The notes beneath the pieces were generated by a model. That model searched no databases. It was not told the DNA's origin and saw only the letters and a program-made list of their open reading frames with translations. From positions 44,585 to 108,584 of the forward strand of contig NZ_BMYS01000008.1 of NCBI RefSeq assembly GCF_014652395.1: a stretch of 64,000 nt of DNA. The letters run 5' to 3'. Numbering within the stretch: position 1 is the first letter of the stretch; each line of letters begins with the position of its first letter. The stretch is from Advenella faeciporci (GTDB taxonomy: Bacteria; Pseudomonadota; Gammaproteobacteria; Burkholderiales; Burkholderiaceae_B). Both the position numbers and the translations under genes were made by a program. Shown in pieces: positions 8,829 to 17,595 of the stretch.

Positions 8829-10934
8829 ATGACTTCTATCACTAACGCTGCCAGCCTGGCTGCACTTATGAATCCGCGTTCTGTGGCTGTTATTGGCGCA
8901 TCCGAAGACCAGACAAAGTTTGGCGGGCGTCTTTATAAAACGCTTATCCGTCATGGTTACAAGGGAATTATTTATCCTATCAATCCGGGGCGAGAGTCTT
9001 TGTTTGGCATAAAAACTTTTCCTGATATTACGGCAACGCCAGAGGCCCCTGACATGGTTGTCATGGCATTGCCTACTGCAAAAGTCAAAGAGGAAATTAG
9101 AAAATGTGCCGAGAAGGGGGTCAAATGCGCCATTATCATTACTTCCAAGTTTTCCGATGCGGGCCCAGAGGGGGCTGCCTTAGAGCATGAAATCGTTGAA
9201 ATAGCCAGGCAATACAAGATGCGCCTGATTGGTCCCAATTGTCTGGGTCTGATTAGCCCTGCCAATGAACTGGTTTTGTGCTCTTCACCTGCCCTAAATG
9301 TTGATGCCCTCATTAAAAGTCCGATTGGCTTTATCAGTCAGAGTGGAGCCCTGATGGGAACACTTTTCGACAAGGCTCACTCACAGGGCATTGGTTTCAG
9401 TCACTGTTTTTCAATTGGTAATCAGGCAGATCTTGAACTGTGTGACTTTCTTGAAATGCTGATTGATGATGATGAAACCTCTGTTATTTGTGCCTATATT
9501 GAGGGCCTGAAATCACCCCAGCGTTTCATTGAATTGGCAAAACTGGCTCGTTTGAAAAACAAGCCGATTCTGGCCGTCAAGGCAGGGAAAACGGAAGCGG
9601 GCAGCAAGGCTGCGTTTTCCCATACAGCCAGTCTGGCAGGTGATTATGAGTCCTTAAAAGCCATTTGCAGAAGTCAGAATATTATTCTGATGGACGATCC
9701 GATGGCCATGTTTCTGTTGGCGTTGAGCATGGCCAAATTTCCTGGTCAGAAAGTTGGCAATGCGACCATTATCACCACCTCTGGCGGTGGTGGCGCACTG
9801 ACTGCAGATGCGATGTCAGAGCAGGGCATCCCTTTTTCAGAGTTTGGTGAGCAAACGAAGGCATCTCTTGCCGAATTGTTTACGCCCGGGCAGGCTTTCA
9901 ATCCGATTGATCTGGGTGGACGCAGACATGATGTGCTGGATACCGACAGGATTTCAGCGTTGACAGCAGAAATTGTCATGAAAGATGCGTGTGTTGATGC
10001 CGGTTTGTTTGTGTTGACGACGGCACCCTCTGTATTGAATACGACGACCAGCTTGGTCACAGGGGCGGAAAAAACGTCGAAACCGTTTATTGTGGTGATG
10101 TTGCCGGGTCAGGCGGCCAATGCGGCCAGAGAGTATTTGGTTGCCAAAAATATTCCTTTTACCAATACACTCAGTGAAGCGGTTGCCGCATTGAAAAGCT
10201 GGAAAGCATGGTCTGATTTTACCGCTTCACCAGAGGCTGTTTTGCCGGATGATTTGCCGCAGATCAGTCATGTAAAAGGCGTTCTTAATGAGTCCGAAAC
10301 CAAAAAGCTAATGGCTTCGTTCGGAATCCCAGTGAATAAAGAGATTGTGGTTGACGATATCCCTGCGGCCATGAAGGTGGCGGGTGATATTGGTTTCCCG
10401 ATGGTTGCCAAGGTGGTTTCCAGCCAGATCGTTCATAAATCCGACGTGGGTGGGGTGCTGCTTAATATTCAATCCCCCAAAGAGCTGGAGCAGCGATTGA
10501 CGGCTATGGTCAGTCATATCAACCAGGTTTTACCGTCTGCCCGGATTGAAGGATTCTCCTTGCAGAGTATGGAGTCTGGGGAACTGGAGTTGATTGTGGG
10601 GGCCAGAAATGATGCCCAGTTTGGTCCGCAGGTGATTATAGGCAGTGGCGGCATTCTGGTTGAGCTCTTGAAAGACACGCTGGTACTGCCGGCACCCGTC
10701 CATGTGGAAACAGCCAAACAGGCGCTTGTACAACTGAAAATAGCCCCTTTGTTAAAAAGCTATCGTGGCAGGCCGGCACTGGATGTGGAAGCGGTGGCAC
10801 AGACCATTCATCGTTTGAGTCTGCTTGCCTGCAGTCTTAAAGACAGTCCTTTTGAAATAGAGATTAATCCACTTAAAGTGAAACAACAGGGTAACGGGTG
10901 TGTGGCAGTGGATGCCAGGGCACAAATCAATTAA
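8829..10934 (+). CDS. Acyl-CoA synthetase (NDP-forming), acetate-CoA ligase family
   Basis: The 701-residue single chain has the fused-domain order of ADP-forming acyl-CoA synthetases. A CoA-binding Rossmann domain opens with NPRSVAVIGASEDQTKFGG. It is followed by succinyl-CoA-synthetase-like domains carrying the probable phospho-His in AAFSHTASLAGDY (near residue 265). The C-terminal ATP-grasp domain, from about residue 490, contains MVAKVVSSQIVHKSDVGGV. It makes or uses acyl-CoA with ATP/ADP exchange. In this operon it gives a second way, beside the CoA-transferase, to activate the acid substrate or to recover energy from an acyl-CoA product. Confidence 0.9.
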   Translation: MTSITNAASLAALMNPRSVAVIGASEDQTKFGGRLYKTLIRHGYKGIIYPINPGRESLFGIKTFPDITATPEAPDMVVMALPTAKVKEEIRKCAEKGVKCAIIITSKFSDAGPEGAALEHEIVEIARQYKMRLIGPNCLGLISPANELVLCSSPALNVDALIKSPIGFISQSGALMGTLFDKAHSQGIGFSHCFSIGNQADLELCDFLEMLIDDDETSVICAYIEGLKSPQRFIELAKLARLKNKPILAVKAGKTEAGSKAAFSHTASLAGDYESLKAICRSQNIILMDDPMAMFLLALSMAKFPGQKVGNATIITTSGGGGALTADAMSEQGIPFSEFGEQTKASLAELFTPGQAFNPIDLGGRRHDVLDTDRISALTAEIVMKDACVDAGLFVLTTAPSVLNTTTSLVTGAEKTSKPFIVVMLPGQAANAAREYLVAKNIPFTNTLSEAVAALKSWKAWSDFTASPEAVLPDDLPQISHVKGVLNESETKKLMASFGIPVNKEIVVDDIPAAMKVAGDIGFPMVAKVVSSQIVHKSDVGGVLLNIQSPKELEQRLTAMVSHINQVLPSARIEGFSLQSMESGELELIVGARNDAQFGPQVIIGSGGILVELLKDTLVLPAPVHVETAKQALVQLKIAPLLKSYRGRPALDVEAVAQTIHRLSLLACSLKDSPFEIEINPLKVKQQGNGCVAVDARAQIN

Positions 10935-10954
10935 AGATAATTCAGGAGATCAAA

Positions 10955-11692
10955 ATGAGTGTTGTAAAAATCGAGCAGTTTGAGAAAGTGACGCTATTTA
11001 CAATTAATCGTCCCGAAAAACATAATGCCATTTGTAAGGAGACGGCCCTGTCGCTTCAACAGGGCTTTGAGGAGTTTGATTTATCGGACCAGCGTGTTGC
11101 CGTTATCACCGGTGCAGGGGAAAAAGCCTTTTCTGCTGGTGCTGACGTGACGAACCTGCCTGAGTTGTGGCGTTGCATTCCAACAGTAGGCATACAAACT
11201 GAAAAACCCATTATTGCAGCTACGGCAGGCTGGGTGGTAGGCGGTTCTATGGTCCTGCATATGATGTGCGATTTGGCGATTGCCGCTGACAATACGCGTT
11301 TCTCCTATCCGGAAGCCAAATTGGGCTTTACCGGTGGCATGATTGCCGGGCTGGCGGCCCGTATTCCGCATAAGATTGCGATGGATGTGATTTTGTGCGG
11401 TGAGATACTGGATGCCCAAAGGGCTTATGCAGCGGGTTTGGTGAACCAGGTTGTACCGCTGGGGCAGCAGGTGGACGTTGCACTGGAAAAAGCCCGGAAA
11501 CTGTCAAAGGCTTCGCCTCTGGTCTTAAAGACCCTGAAGCGTTTTGTGACGCGTGATGTATTGCCGCAGGGTCCTTCAGAACTCATGGCCCGCACGATCA
11601 GGGAATTGAATATTGTTCGGGAAAGTGATGACCAGAAAGAAGGTATACGGGCATTCAAGGAAAAACGCGAGCCTGTTTACAGTGGTAAGTGA
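10955..11692 (+). CDS. Enoyl-CoA hydratase/isomerase family protein
   Basis: This 245-residue crotonase-fold enzyme starts at MSVVKIEQFEKVTLFTINRP, placed by CAGGAGA 5 bases upstream. Motifs are EKAFSAGADVTNL and GWVVGGSMVLHMMCDLAIA (oxyanion hole and CoA site). FSYPEAKLGF keeps the Glu144-equivalent that the paralogue at 8083 lacks, while the second acid is Asp (AMDVILCG). It closes the rightward operon, 20 bases after the acyl-CoA ligase, and could hydrate an enoyl-CoA derived from the activated substrate. Confidence 0.88.
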   Translation: MSVVKIEQFEKVTLFTINRPEKHNAICKETALSLQQGFEEFDLSDQRVAVITGAGEKAFSAGADVTNLPELWRCIPTVGIQTEKPIIAATAGWVVGGSMVLHMMCDLAIAADNTRFSYPEAKLGFTGGMIAGLAARIPHKIAMDVILCGEILDAQRAYAAGLVNQVVPLGQQVDVALEKARKLSKASPLVLKTLKRFVTRDVLPQGPSELMARTIRELNIVRESDDQKEGIRAFKEKREPVYSGK

Positions 11693-11821
11693 ATAATATA
11701 TAGATGTAATGGCAGGGTAAATCAATGACTGTTTCTGTAAAAAAATAGTAGGTACTTTAAGTGTATTGGGTGTTTTACCTTGGTTTTATAATCGACAACC
11801 TGTTTTTCTGTGATACCGGTT

Positions 11822-12604
11822 TTACCAGGAAAGAATAAGTCGTTGCAGGTTTACCGATGGATCATGCCCGTTATGCAGGCCTGTAATGCGCTGGGCAGCT
11901 TGCATGAGCAGGTCAGCGTATTTGTTAATCGTTTTAGTCGTAAAGCGCTCACTATGTCCGGACAGTCCGATCGCTGCAATAATATTTCCCGTTTTGTCGA
12001 TAATGGGAGCCGCAACGCCGTAAACCTCTTCTTTTAGTTCACCTTTGTTGATGCTATACCCTCTTTCCTTGATTTCCTGAAGTTCCATTTCAAGTTGTTG
12101 GGCGTTGATAATGGTGTTGTCGGTTTTGGGGTTCAGGTTTTGCTTTATTTTTTCAATAAAAAAATCGTTTTTATATGCAAGCAGGGCTTTGCCAGTGGCC
12201 ACACAGTATAGTGGGGCACGACCACCGATATGGGTGTAAAACGGGATAGGTGCAGGCCCATCCACTTTGTGCAGATACACCACATCATGTTGATCCTGGA
12301 TGGATAAATGAACGCTTTCTTCTGTGTCGCGCATTAACTGTTGCATGATGCCTTCCGCCTGCTGTTTTAAGGCCAGGTGAGGAAGGACGGCAGAGCCAAG
12401 TTCAATGAGTTTGCAGGTTGTGCTGTATTTGCCGGATTCTTTGTCCTGAACGACATATTTTGAGTCAACCAGTGCCTGAAGCAAGCGGTGGGTACCGCTT
12501 TTAACCAGGTTGAGGTTGTTGGCAATATCAGTCAGCCTCATGGGCTGACTACTGTAAGCAAGCATTTCCAGTATTTGGAGACCCTTAAAAAGCGTATTGT
12601 TCAT
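11822..12604 (-). CDS. IclR-family transcriptional regulator (second paralogue)
   Basis: The 260-residue protein has the IclR layout: winged helix (GLQILEMLAYSSQPMRLTDI) and effector domain (APLYCVATGKALLAY, KERGYSINKGELKEEVYGVA, IAAIGLSGH). It has the same length as, and many identical blocks with, the regulator at 5448-6230. It is convergent with the dioxygenase operon, and the two regulators bracket it. A 9-bp inverted repeat (12609-12647) lies in its own upstream region. The target is unknown; it may respond to a related ligand or control the same genes. Confidence 0.92.
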   Translation of the reverse strand: MNNTLFKGLQILEMLAYSSQPMRLTDIANNLNLVKSGTHRLLQALVDSKYVVQDKESGKYSTTCKLIELGSAVLPHLALKQQAEGIMQQLMRDTEESVHLSIQDQHDVVYLHKVDGPAPIPFYTHIGGRAPLYCVATGKALLAYKNDFFIEKIKQNLNPKTDNTIINAQQLEMELQEIKERGYSINKGELKEEVYGVAAPIIDKTGNIIAAIGLSGHSERFTTKTINKYADLLMQAAQRITGLHNGHDPSVNLQRLILSW

Positions 12605-12608
12605 GGCG

Positions 12609-12647
12609 AATCATTTTCTGTATTAAGTACAAATCCGAAAAATGATT
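12609..12647. promoter_or_regulatory. Inverted repeat upstream of the second iclR gene
   Basis: Arms AATCATTTT (12609-12617) and AAAATGATT (12639-12647) are perfect complements separated by 21 bases, two helical turns, right in front of the iclR start. This could be an autoregulatory operator or a leader hairpin. Confidence 0.3.
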
Positions 12648-12722
12648 TAACCATATGAGACTTAAGGTTAATAGAAATATTTTGTTATATATATATGGTT
12701 GAAAGTCTCGATTGATGGTTGA

Positions 12723-13757
12723 TCAATATCCTTCAGGATTCTTGCTTTGCCAGTTCCAGCCATCCCGGCACATGTCATCGATGCTGCGGGTGGTTTTCCA
12801 GCCCAGCAGTGATTCTGCCAGTTGGGGGTTGGCCCAGGCAGAGGCAATGTCTCCCTCCCTTCTGGCCTGAATAATATAGGGCACTTTAATATTGTTGACC
12901 CGTTCAAAAGCGTTCACCATTTGCAGGACACTGGTGCCGGTGCCGGTACCCAGGTTAATGGCTGTAAAGCCGCTATGGGCGCTTTCATTAACGTAATTCA
13001 CGGCTTTTACATGCCCCAGTGCCAGGTCACTAACGTGCAGGTAGTCACGTACACCGGTACCATCAACCGTATCGTAATCGTTGCCGAAAACATTCAGTTT
13101 TTCTAAACGGCCAACGGCTACCTGGGTAATGAAGGGGAAAAGGTTGTTGGGAATATCTCGTGGGTTTTCACCGATCAGGCCACTTTCATGGGCGCCAATC
13201 GGGTTGAAATAGCGTAATGCAATGGCCGAAAATTCCTGATGGGCCACGCAGGTGTCTTTTAATATTTGTTCTACCTGAACCTTGGTCCAGCCGTAAGGGT
13301 TGGTGGCGCCAATTCGATGGGATTCGGTATAGGGCAGGAATTCGGGTTCGCCGTAAACAGTGGCGGATGAGCTGAAGACGATGCGGTTTACACCAGCGGC
13401 CAGCATGGCCTGTAGCAGGGTAACGGTACCGGCGACATTGTTTTCGTAATACTCAAGCGGGCGTTTGACTGAATCGCCCACGGCTTTCAGGGCCGCAAAA
13501 TGAATGACCCCCTGGATGGGTGTATTCAGGGCGTCGTGTTCTGCAAAAATATCATCCAGCAGTTTACGGTCGCGGATGTCTCCATGGATGACTTTAATGC
13601 CTGTCCCGGTAATGGTTTTTAAACGATCAAAAACCTTGTTGCTGCTATTGGAAAAGTTATCCAGTACAACAGGGGTATAACCTGCCTGCAGCATTTCTAT
13701 AAGCGTGTGGGAGCCGATATAGCCGGCTCCACCGGTGACGAGGTAATGAAGACTCAT
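12723..13757 (-). CDS. galE: UDP-glucose 4-epimerase
   Basis: The start MSLHYLVTGGAGYIGSH places the NAD-binding TGGAGYIG motif at the N-terminus, giving 344 residues, the family's usual length; an upstream in-frame ATG at 13850 would add 31 unrelated residues. Other marks are FSSSATVYG and NPYGWTK (catalytic Tyr and Lys of the SDR YxxxK) and the C-terminal MCRDGWNWQSKNPEGY. It interconverts UDP-glucose and UDP-galactose in the cytoplasm for surface polysaccharide synthesis. It stands alone here, with no other sugar-nucleotide genes beside it. Confidence 0.95.
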   Translation of the reverse strand: MSLHYLVTGGAGYIGSHTLIEMLQAGYTPVVLDNFSNSSNKVFDRLKTITGTGIKVIHGDIRDRKLLDDIFAEHDALNTPIQGVIHFAALKAVGDSVKRPLEYYENNVAGTVTLLQAMLAAGVNRIVFSSSATVYGEPEFLPYTESHRIGATNPYGWTKVQVEQILKDTCVAHQEFSAIALRYFNPIGAHESGLIGENPRDIPNNLFPFITQVAVGRLEKLNVFGNDYDTVDGTGVRDYLHVSDLALGHVKAVNYVNESAHSGFTAINLGTGTGTSVLQMVNAFERVNNIKVPYIIQARREGDIASAWANPQLAESLLGWKTTRSIDDMCRDGWNWQSKNPEGY

Positions 13758-14097
13758 GCTGTTGAAAACCTTGTGGGATTGACTTGCCGTGATTGTACTA
13801 TTGTGTTTTATAAAGGTAGTACATATTGGTTTAATTATTATTAAAAACAAGAAATTGAAAAAAAATGTAAATGAGATGTTCGCCTATTCAGACAGGCTTG
13901 TTGTTTACTTATGTGCTTATGTTTTTTACATATTGTTTATTTTTGGTAATTTTAAGATACTTTAGGTATTATAATGCTGGGAAGAATAGAAATTTTTACT
14001 GTAAATTTTAAAAAAGTATTGAAAAATGAGGGGAATCAAATGGTTTGCGCCGCGCAGTCCTCAACATTATAAATATATCTGCTAACTGAGGCTTGAG
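13758..14097. other. 340-bp AT-rich gap between divergent galE and the Mrr-like gene
   Basis: No gene is supported here. It must hold promoters for both neighbours. A perfect TATAAT stands at 13970-13975 on the plus strand but without a convincing -35 hexamer. No strong hairpin was seen. Confidence 0.5.
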
Positions 14098-14592
14098 ATG
14101 AGTACTTACATTTTTCTATTACTGGTAGCGGTGGTTGTGTACCTTGTCTGGAAGAGGCAGAAGCCTTCCGTTTCATATATTAACCTTAACAATCAGCGCG
14201 TATCCTTGTCAGAAGTAAAAAGTTTTTCAGAAGAAAAGATCGCGGCATTGGTTACCGATATTTTTCAATCCAAGGGGTATCAGGTACAAAAGGTAAGTGG
14301 TGAGTTGCAGGATATTGCCGATTTCATGATTGAAAAAGAAGGAAACCGTGGTTTTGTTTCCACACGTCACTGGAGAGCGGACAAGGTGGGGGTTAGCGAT
14401 ATTTCCCAGGAAGTGATTGGCATGAATCAGCATAACAGTCATTACAACTACATTTTTACAATGGGAAAGTTTGATAAAGAAGCGACTGAAATGGCAAAAT
14501 ATAACCGTAATCTGTTCATGGTTGACGGCCATCAGTTGAATGCCATGGTCGTTAATGTGCAACAGAATGCCATGATCGCCAATGCGCAATAA
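14098..14592 (+). CDS. Membrane-anchored protein with a degenerate Mrr-like endonuclease fold
   Basis: The 164-residue product has one N-terminal membrane helix (YIFLLLVAVVVYLVW, residues 4-18) and then a soluble domain resembling the Mrr catalytic domain: KGYQVQKVSGELQDIADFMI, the strand GFVSTRHWRADKVGVSDI, and a closing FTMGKFDKEATEMAKYNRNLFMVDGHQL. In active Mrr enzymes the central strand carries QxK; here it reads STR, so cleavage activity is doubtful. The Asp in ELQDIADF may remain. Function is unknown; DNA or nucleic-acid binding at the membrane is one possibility. The YdcF gene follows 57 bases downstream. Confidence 0.65.
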   Translation: MSTYIFLLLVAVVVYLVWKRQKPSVSYINLNNQRVSLSEVKSFSEEKIAALVTDIFQSKGYQVQKVSGELQDIADFMIEKEGNRGFVSTRHWRADKVGVSDISQEVIGMNQHNSHYNYIFTMGKFDKEATEMAKYNRNLFMVDGHQLNAMVVNVQQNAMIANAQ

Positions 14593-14649
14593 AATGCTTA
14601 ATATACGGTTTGTGCCACTTTTTTTTGTGCTTAAACCAAGCAACCCGTC

Positions 14650-15408
14650 ATGAGCTTTTTTGCCAGCAAAATTATTTCTTCCACCCTGTTAATTCCCTTT
14701 AACTTTATTATTCTGTTTTTGATGGGCTGGGCCTTGCTGGAAAGCCGGTTCAAGAAGTGGGGGCGAGCCGTGTTGTTGTTTGGGATTGTGGCCCTGACAG
14801 TAGCCAGTATGCCAGTAGTTGCCACGGCACTGGTTAAATCCTTATACGATGAGCCTGTTTTGTCCTTGGATCAGGCCAGGCAGGCGCAGGCGATTGTGGT
14901 ATTGGGTGGTGGCGTGAATCACGACCAGCCTGAGTTCGGGGGCAGTTCTGCCGCCTCTTCCACACTGGAGCGGATTCGCTATGCCGCTTACTTGCATCGG
15001 GAAACCGGCCTGCCTATTCAGGTTAGCGGGGGCGGGTGGCCGGGGGAAGAACCGGTTGCCCAGGTAATGCAAAGAGAGCTGGAAACCCTATTTCATACAC
15101 CGGTTAGATGGGTGTTGCCTGAACCGGCCACGACGGCTGAAGAAGCCCGTTATTCAAGAGACGCTTTGGGTAGTGAAGGCATCAACACCATTTTGCTGGT
15201 GACCAATACCGTGCATATGAAACGCGCCAAAATAACGTTTGAACGGGCCGGTTTCAATGTGATTGCAGCCCCTACCGTCAGGCCCGATTATCCGCCCAAT
15301 TTTCTTAAATATATTCCCCGGGCTGATGCCTTGCGTATTTCCGGTAGCGTACTCCATGAATGGATCGGGATGGCTTGGTATTGGCTACAAAGTCGTGTGG
15401 TTCCATGA
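14650..15408 (+). CDS. YdcF/ElyC (DUF218) family membrane protein
   Basis: The 252-residue protein has two N-terminal membrane segments (residues about 8-28 and 36-60). A DUF218 domain follows, with AQAIVVLGGGVNHD, YAAYLHRETGLPIQVSGGG, EPATTAEEARYSRDAL and ILLVTNTVHMKRAKITFERAGF, all typical of ElyC/SanA/YdcF proteins. ElyC in E. coli is tied to envelope and peptidoglycan integrity; the biochemical role of the family is poorly defined. Length and motifs are complete. Confidence 0.88.
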   Translation: MSFFASKIISSTLLIPFNFIILFLMGWALLESRFKKWGRAVLLFGIVALTVASMPVVATALVKSLYDEPVLSLDQARQAQAIVVLGGGVNHDQPEFGGSSAASSTLERIRYAAYLHRETGLPIQVSGGGWPGEEPVAQVMQRELETLFHTPVRWVLPEPATTAEEARYSRDALGSEGINTILLVTNTVHMKRAKITFERAGFNVIAAPTVRPDYPPNFLKYIPRADALRISGSVLHEWIGMAWYWLQSRVVP

Positions 15409-16314
15409 ATCCACCAAGGCTATAATGCGCTCCTGTAAGAAGTTCATTAACTGGTGTGTTGCGGTTGTTGTGAATTTATTGGGAATGGTCAGGAAATACA
15501 TGGCATTGCCTACTCCTTCGGGCATGTAGTCCTCAAGCACTTCCACCAGTTTTCCTTGTTTCAGTTCCTGGTGAACCGCGTAACGGGGCAAGAGCGTAAT
15601 TCCCACTCCTTTGAGGGCCGCATCCAGTAAAAAAGTATAGCTGCCCGATTGAAGACTGCAAGACACGCGCTGTCGAATCAGGCTTCGTTCATGGACCAGT
15701 TTCAGAAAAAAATTCTTGCCCATGGCAGCCGGCATGACCAATTTATGGTGCAGTAAGTCTGAAGGTAGCAGAACAGGATTTCCTTTTAAGTAGTCAGGGG
15801 ATGCCGACAAACACCACTGAACATCACATATTTTTCTGGCGACATATTCATTATTGGGGTTTGAGGTAATCTTGATAGCGAAGTCCACCTCGGACTCAAT
15901 CAGGTCATCCAGCCGGTCATTGATGAGAATTTTCAAGTCTATTTCAGGATACTCTCGAATAAAGTCAATAAAGATGTCTGATAAATATAAATGACCAAAC
16001 CCGGTTGGAATACGAACGCGGATATAGCCTTTCATGCTTTTTGAAAGATGATGGATGTCCGAACTGACCGACGCTATTTCTTCCAGGATTTTCTGGCTTT
16101 TTTCATAAAGCAACTCACCTTGCTGGGTCAGTTCAATACTTCGGGTGTTTCTTCTGAAAAGCTGGGTTTCAAGCGTTTTTTCCAGTTTTTTCAGCCGCAT
16201 GGAAACATTGGATCGTGTCATGCCCGTTCGGCGGGCGGCCTCTGCCAAAGATTTTGCTTCCACAATTTCAACAAACAGCTTCAGAAGGTTTAGATCCAGA
16301 TTATTGTCAATCAT
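15385..16314 (-). CDS. LysR-family transcriptional regulator
   Basis: The 309-residue protein starts MIDNNLDLNLLKLFVEIVEA. The reading frame stays open far upstream, but the LysR winged helix (SLAEAARRTGMTRSNVSMRLKKLE in two parts, residues 22-45) fixes this start. An effector domain follows (IRVRIPTGFGHLYLSDIF, VDFAIKITSNP). It is divergent from the CoA-transferase gene at 16387 with 72 bases between, the classic arrangement of a LysR activator and its target. Its 3' end overlaps the 3' end of the convergent YdcF gene by 24 bases. Confidence 0.9.
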   Translation of the reverse strand: MIDNNLDLNLLKLFVEIVEAKSLAEAARRTGMTRSNVSMRLKKLEKTLETQLFRRNTRSIELTQQGELLYEKSQKILEEIASVSSDIHHLSKSMKGYIRVRIPTGFGHLYLSDIFIDFIREYPEIDLKILINDRLDDLIESEVDFAIKITSNPNNEYVARKICDVQWCLSASPDYLKGNPVLLPSDLLHHKLVMPAAMGKNFFLKLVHERSLIRQRVSCSLQSGSYTFLLDAALKGVGITLLPRYAVHQELKQGKLVEVLEDYMPEGVGNAMYFLTIPNKFTTTATHQLMNFLQERIIALVDSWNHTTL

Positions 16315-16343
16315 AATTGAACACTGATGAGTAGTTTTAGCGT

Positions 16344-16356
16344 ATTGTCGCACAAT
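16344..16356. promoter_or_regulatory. Candidate LysR-type operator
   Basis: ATTGTCGCACAAT is a palindrome with 5-bp arms and a 3-bp centre. It lies midway between the divergent LysR gene and the CoA-transferase gene, where LysR proteins usually bind. Confidence 0.35.
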
Positions 16357-16386
16357 TCGCTTTGTCTTAGGATGGAGCTGTTGTGA

Positions 16387-17595
16387 ATGGAAGACGAAAT
16401 GATGAACGAAAATAACAGCTTTTCCGGTCTTAAAGTACTTGATATCAGCCAGGGGGTGGCCGGACCTTACTGCGCCAATATGCTCTGGCAATATGGTGCC
16501 GAGGTGATCAAGATTGAACCGCCAGCCGGAGATTGGGGGCGTCATGTGGGCACAACCGTTTCCGGACAAAGTGCGTTGTCTATCAGCTATAACGTGGGCA
16601 AACAGAGTGTATGCATTGATGCCAAGCAGGAGGCAGGACGCCAGGCAATTCGAAAAATGGCCGCTGAATGTGATGTGTTCGTGCAAAACTTCAGGCCTGG
16701 AATCGTTGAAAAGCTGGGCCTGGGTTATGAGGATCTGAAAATAACAAATCCGGGAATTATTTATATTTCCATCAGTGGTTACGGGCCTTCGGGGCCTTAC
16801 GCTTTTGCACCTGCCACAGACTCTGTCATGCAGGCGGAAACCGGTATTATGTCGGCCAATTATGACCAGGAAGGTAACCCACAAAAAATCGGGATTCTGA
16901 TGGTGGACGTTTTGTCAGGCATGTTTGCCACCCAGCAGGCCCTGGCGGCGATTTACCGTCGTCAATGCTCTGCTGTAAAGCAAGGCGAACATATTCAACT
17001 GAATCTGTTTGATGCCTGTGCCGCTTTCCAGCAATCGAACCTGATCGAGCACACCTTGAATCCAGTGAAAATCAAAACGGCAGTCAGTGCTCCCAATGGT
17101 GTTTTCGATACACAAAACGGCAAGTTGAATGTCCTGGCTTTGAATAACGATCAATTTGAACGTTTGTGCAAGGCGTTGAGCAGGCAGGACTGGCTGGAAG
17201 ATACCCGTTTTGTTAATAATACGGAGCGCATGAAACATCGGGCCGTGCTGCACGGTGAGCTGGCCGGGATTCTGGCGGCAAGAACGAATGAAGAATGGCA
17301 GGATGTTTTTCGTCAATATGAAGTCTTGCACGCCCCCGTGCGCAATTATGATCAGGTCATGCAACACCCGCAGGCCGTATTCAACCAGACGGTGGATTAT
17401 TTTGAACAGTCTCCCGGGCTGTCGCTTCCCTATGTGTTCATACCCGGTTTGTCACAAAAACCCATATTGAACAAGGCACCGGATATTGGAGAACACACGA
17501 TTGATGTACTGCAAAAATTCAATTTCAGCCAGGAACAGATTGATGCCTTGATAGCGTCACAGGTTATTCGACAAATCAAGAAGGAAGAAATATAA
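16387..17595 (+). CDS. Family III (CaiB/BaiF) CoA-transferase
   Basis: This protein of up to 402 residues has FSGLKVLDISQGVAGPYCA, YGAEVIKIEPPAGDWGRHVG and ATDSVMQAETGIMSANY; the Asp of the last is at the family's catalytic position. In-frame ATGs at 16399 and 16402 are alternative starts. It abuts the oxidoreductase pseudogene (stop at 17595, next ATG at 17596), so both were one operon under the divergent LysR regulator. The acid it activates is unknown. It is a different branch from the CoA-transferase at 6335. Confidence 0.9.
   Translation: MEDEMMNENNSFSGLKVLDISQGVAGPYCANMLWQYGAEVIKIEPPAGDWGRHVGTTVSGQSALSISYNVGKQSVCIDAKQEAGRQAIRKMAAECDVFVQNFRPGIVEKLGLGYEDLKITNPGIIYISISGYGPSGPYAFAPATDSVMQAETGIMSANYDQEGNPQKIGILMVDVLSGMFATQQALAAIYRRQCSAVKQGEHIQLNLFDACAAFQQSNLIEHTLNPVKIKTAVSAPNGVFDTQNGKLNVLALNNDQFERLCKALSRQDWLEDTRFVNNTERMKHRAVLHGELAGILAARTNEEWQDVFRQYEVLHAPVRNYDQVMQHPQAVFNQTVDYFEQSPGLSLPYVFIPGLSQKPILNKAPDIGEHTIDVLQKFNFSQEQIDALIASQVIRQIKKEEI

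Noticed and set aside
15400..16884. LysR gene extended to a 499-codon protein
   Set aside because: The first 190 codons lie opposite the CoA-transferase gene and have no LysR features; the HTH fixes the start at 16314.
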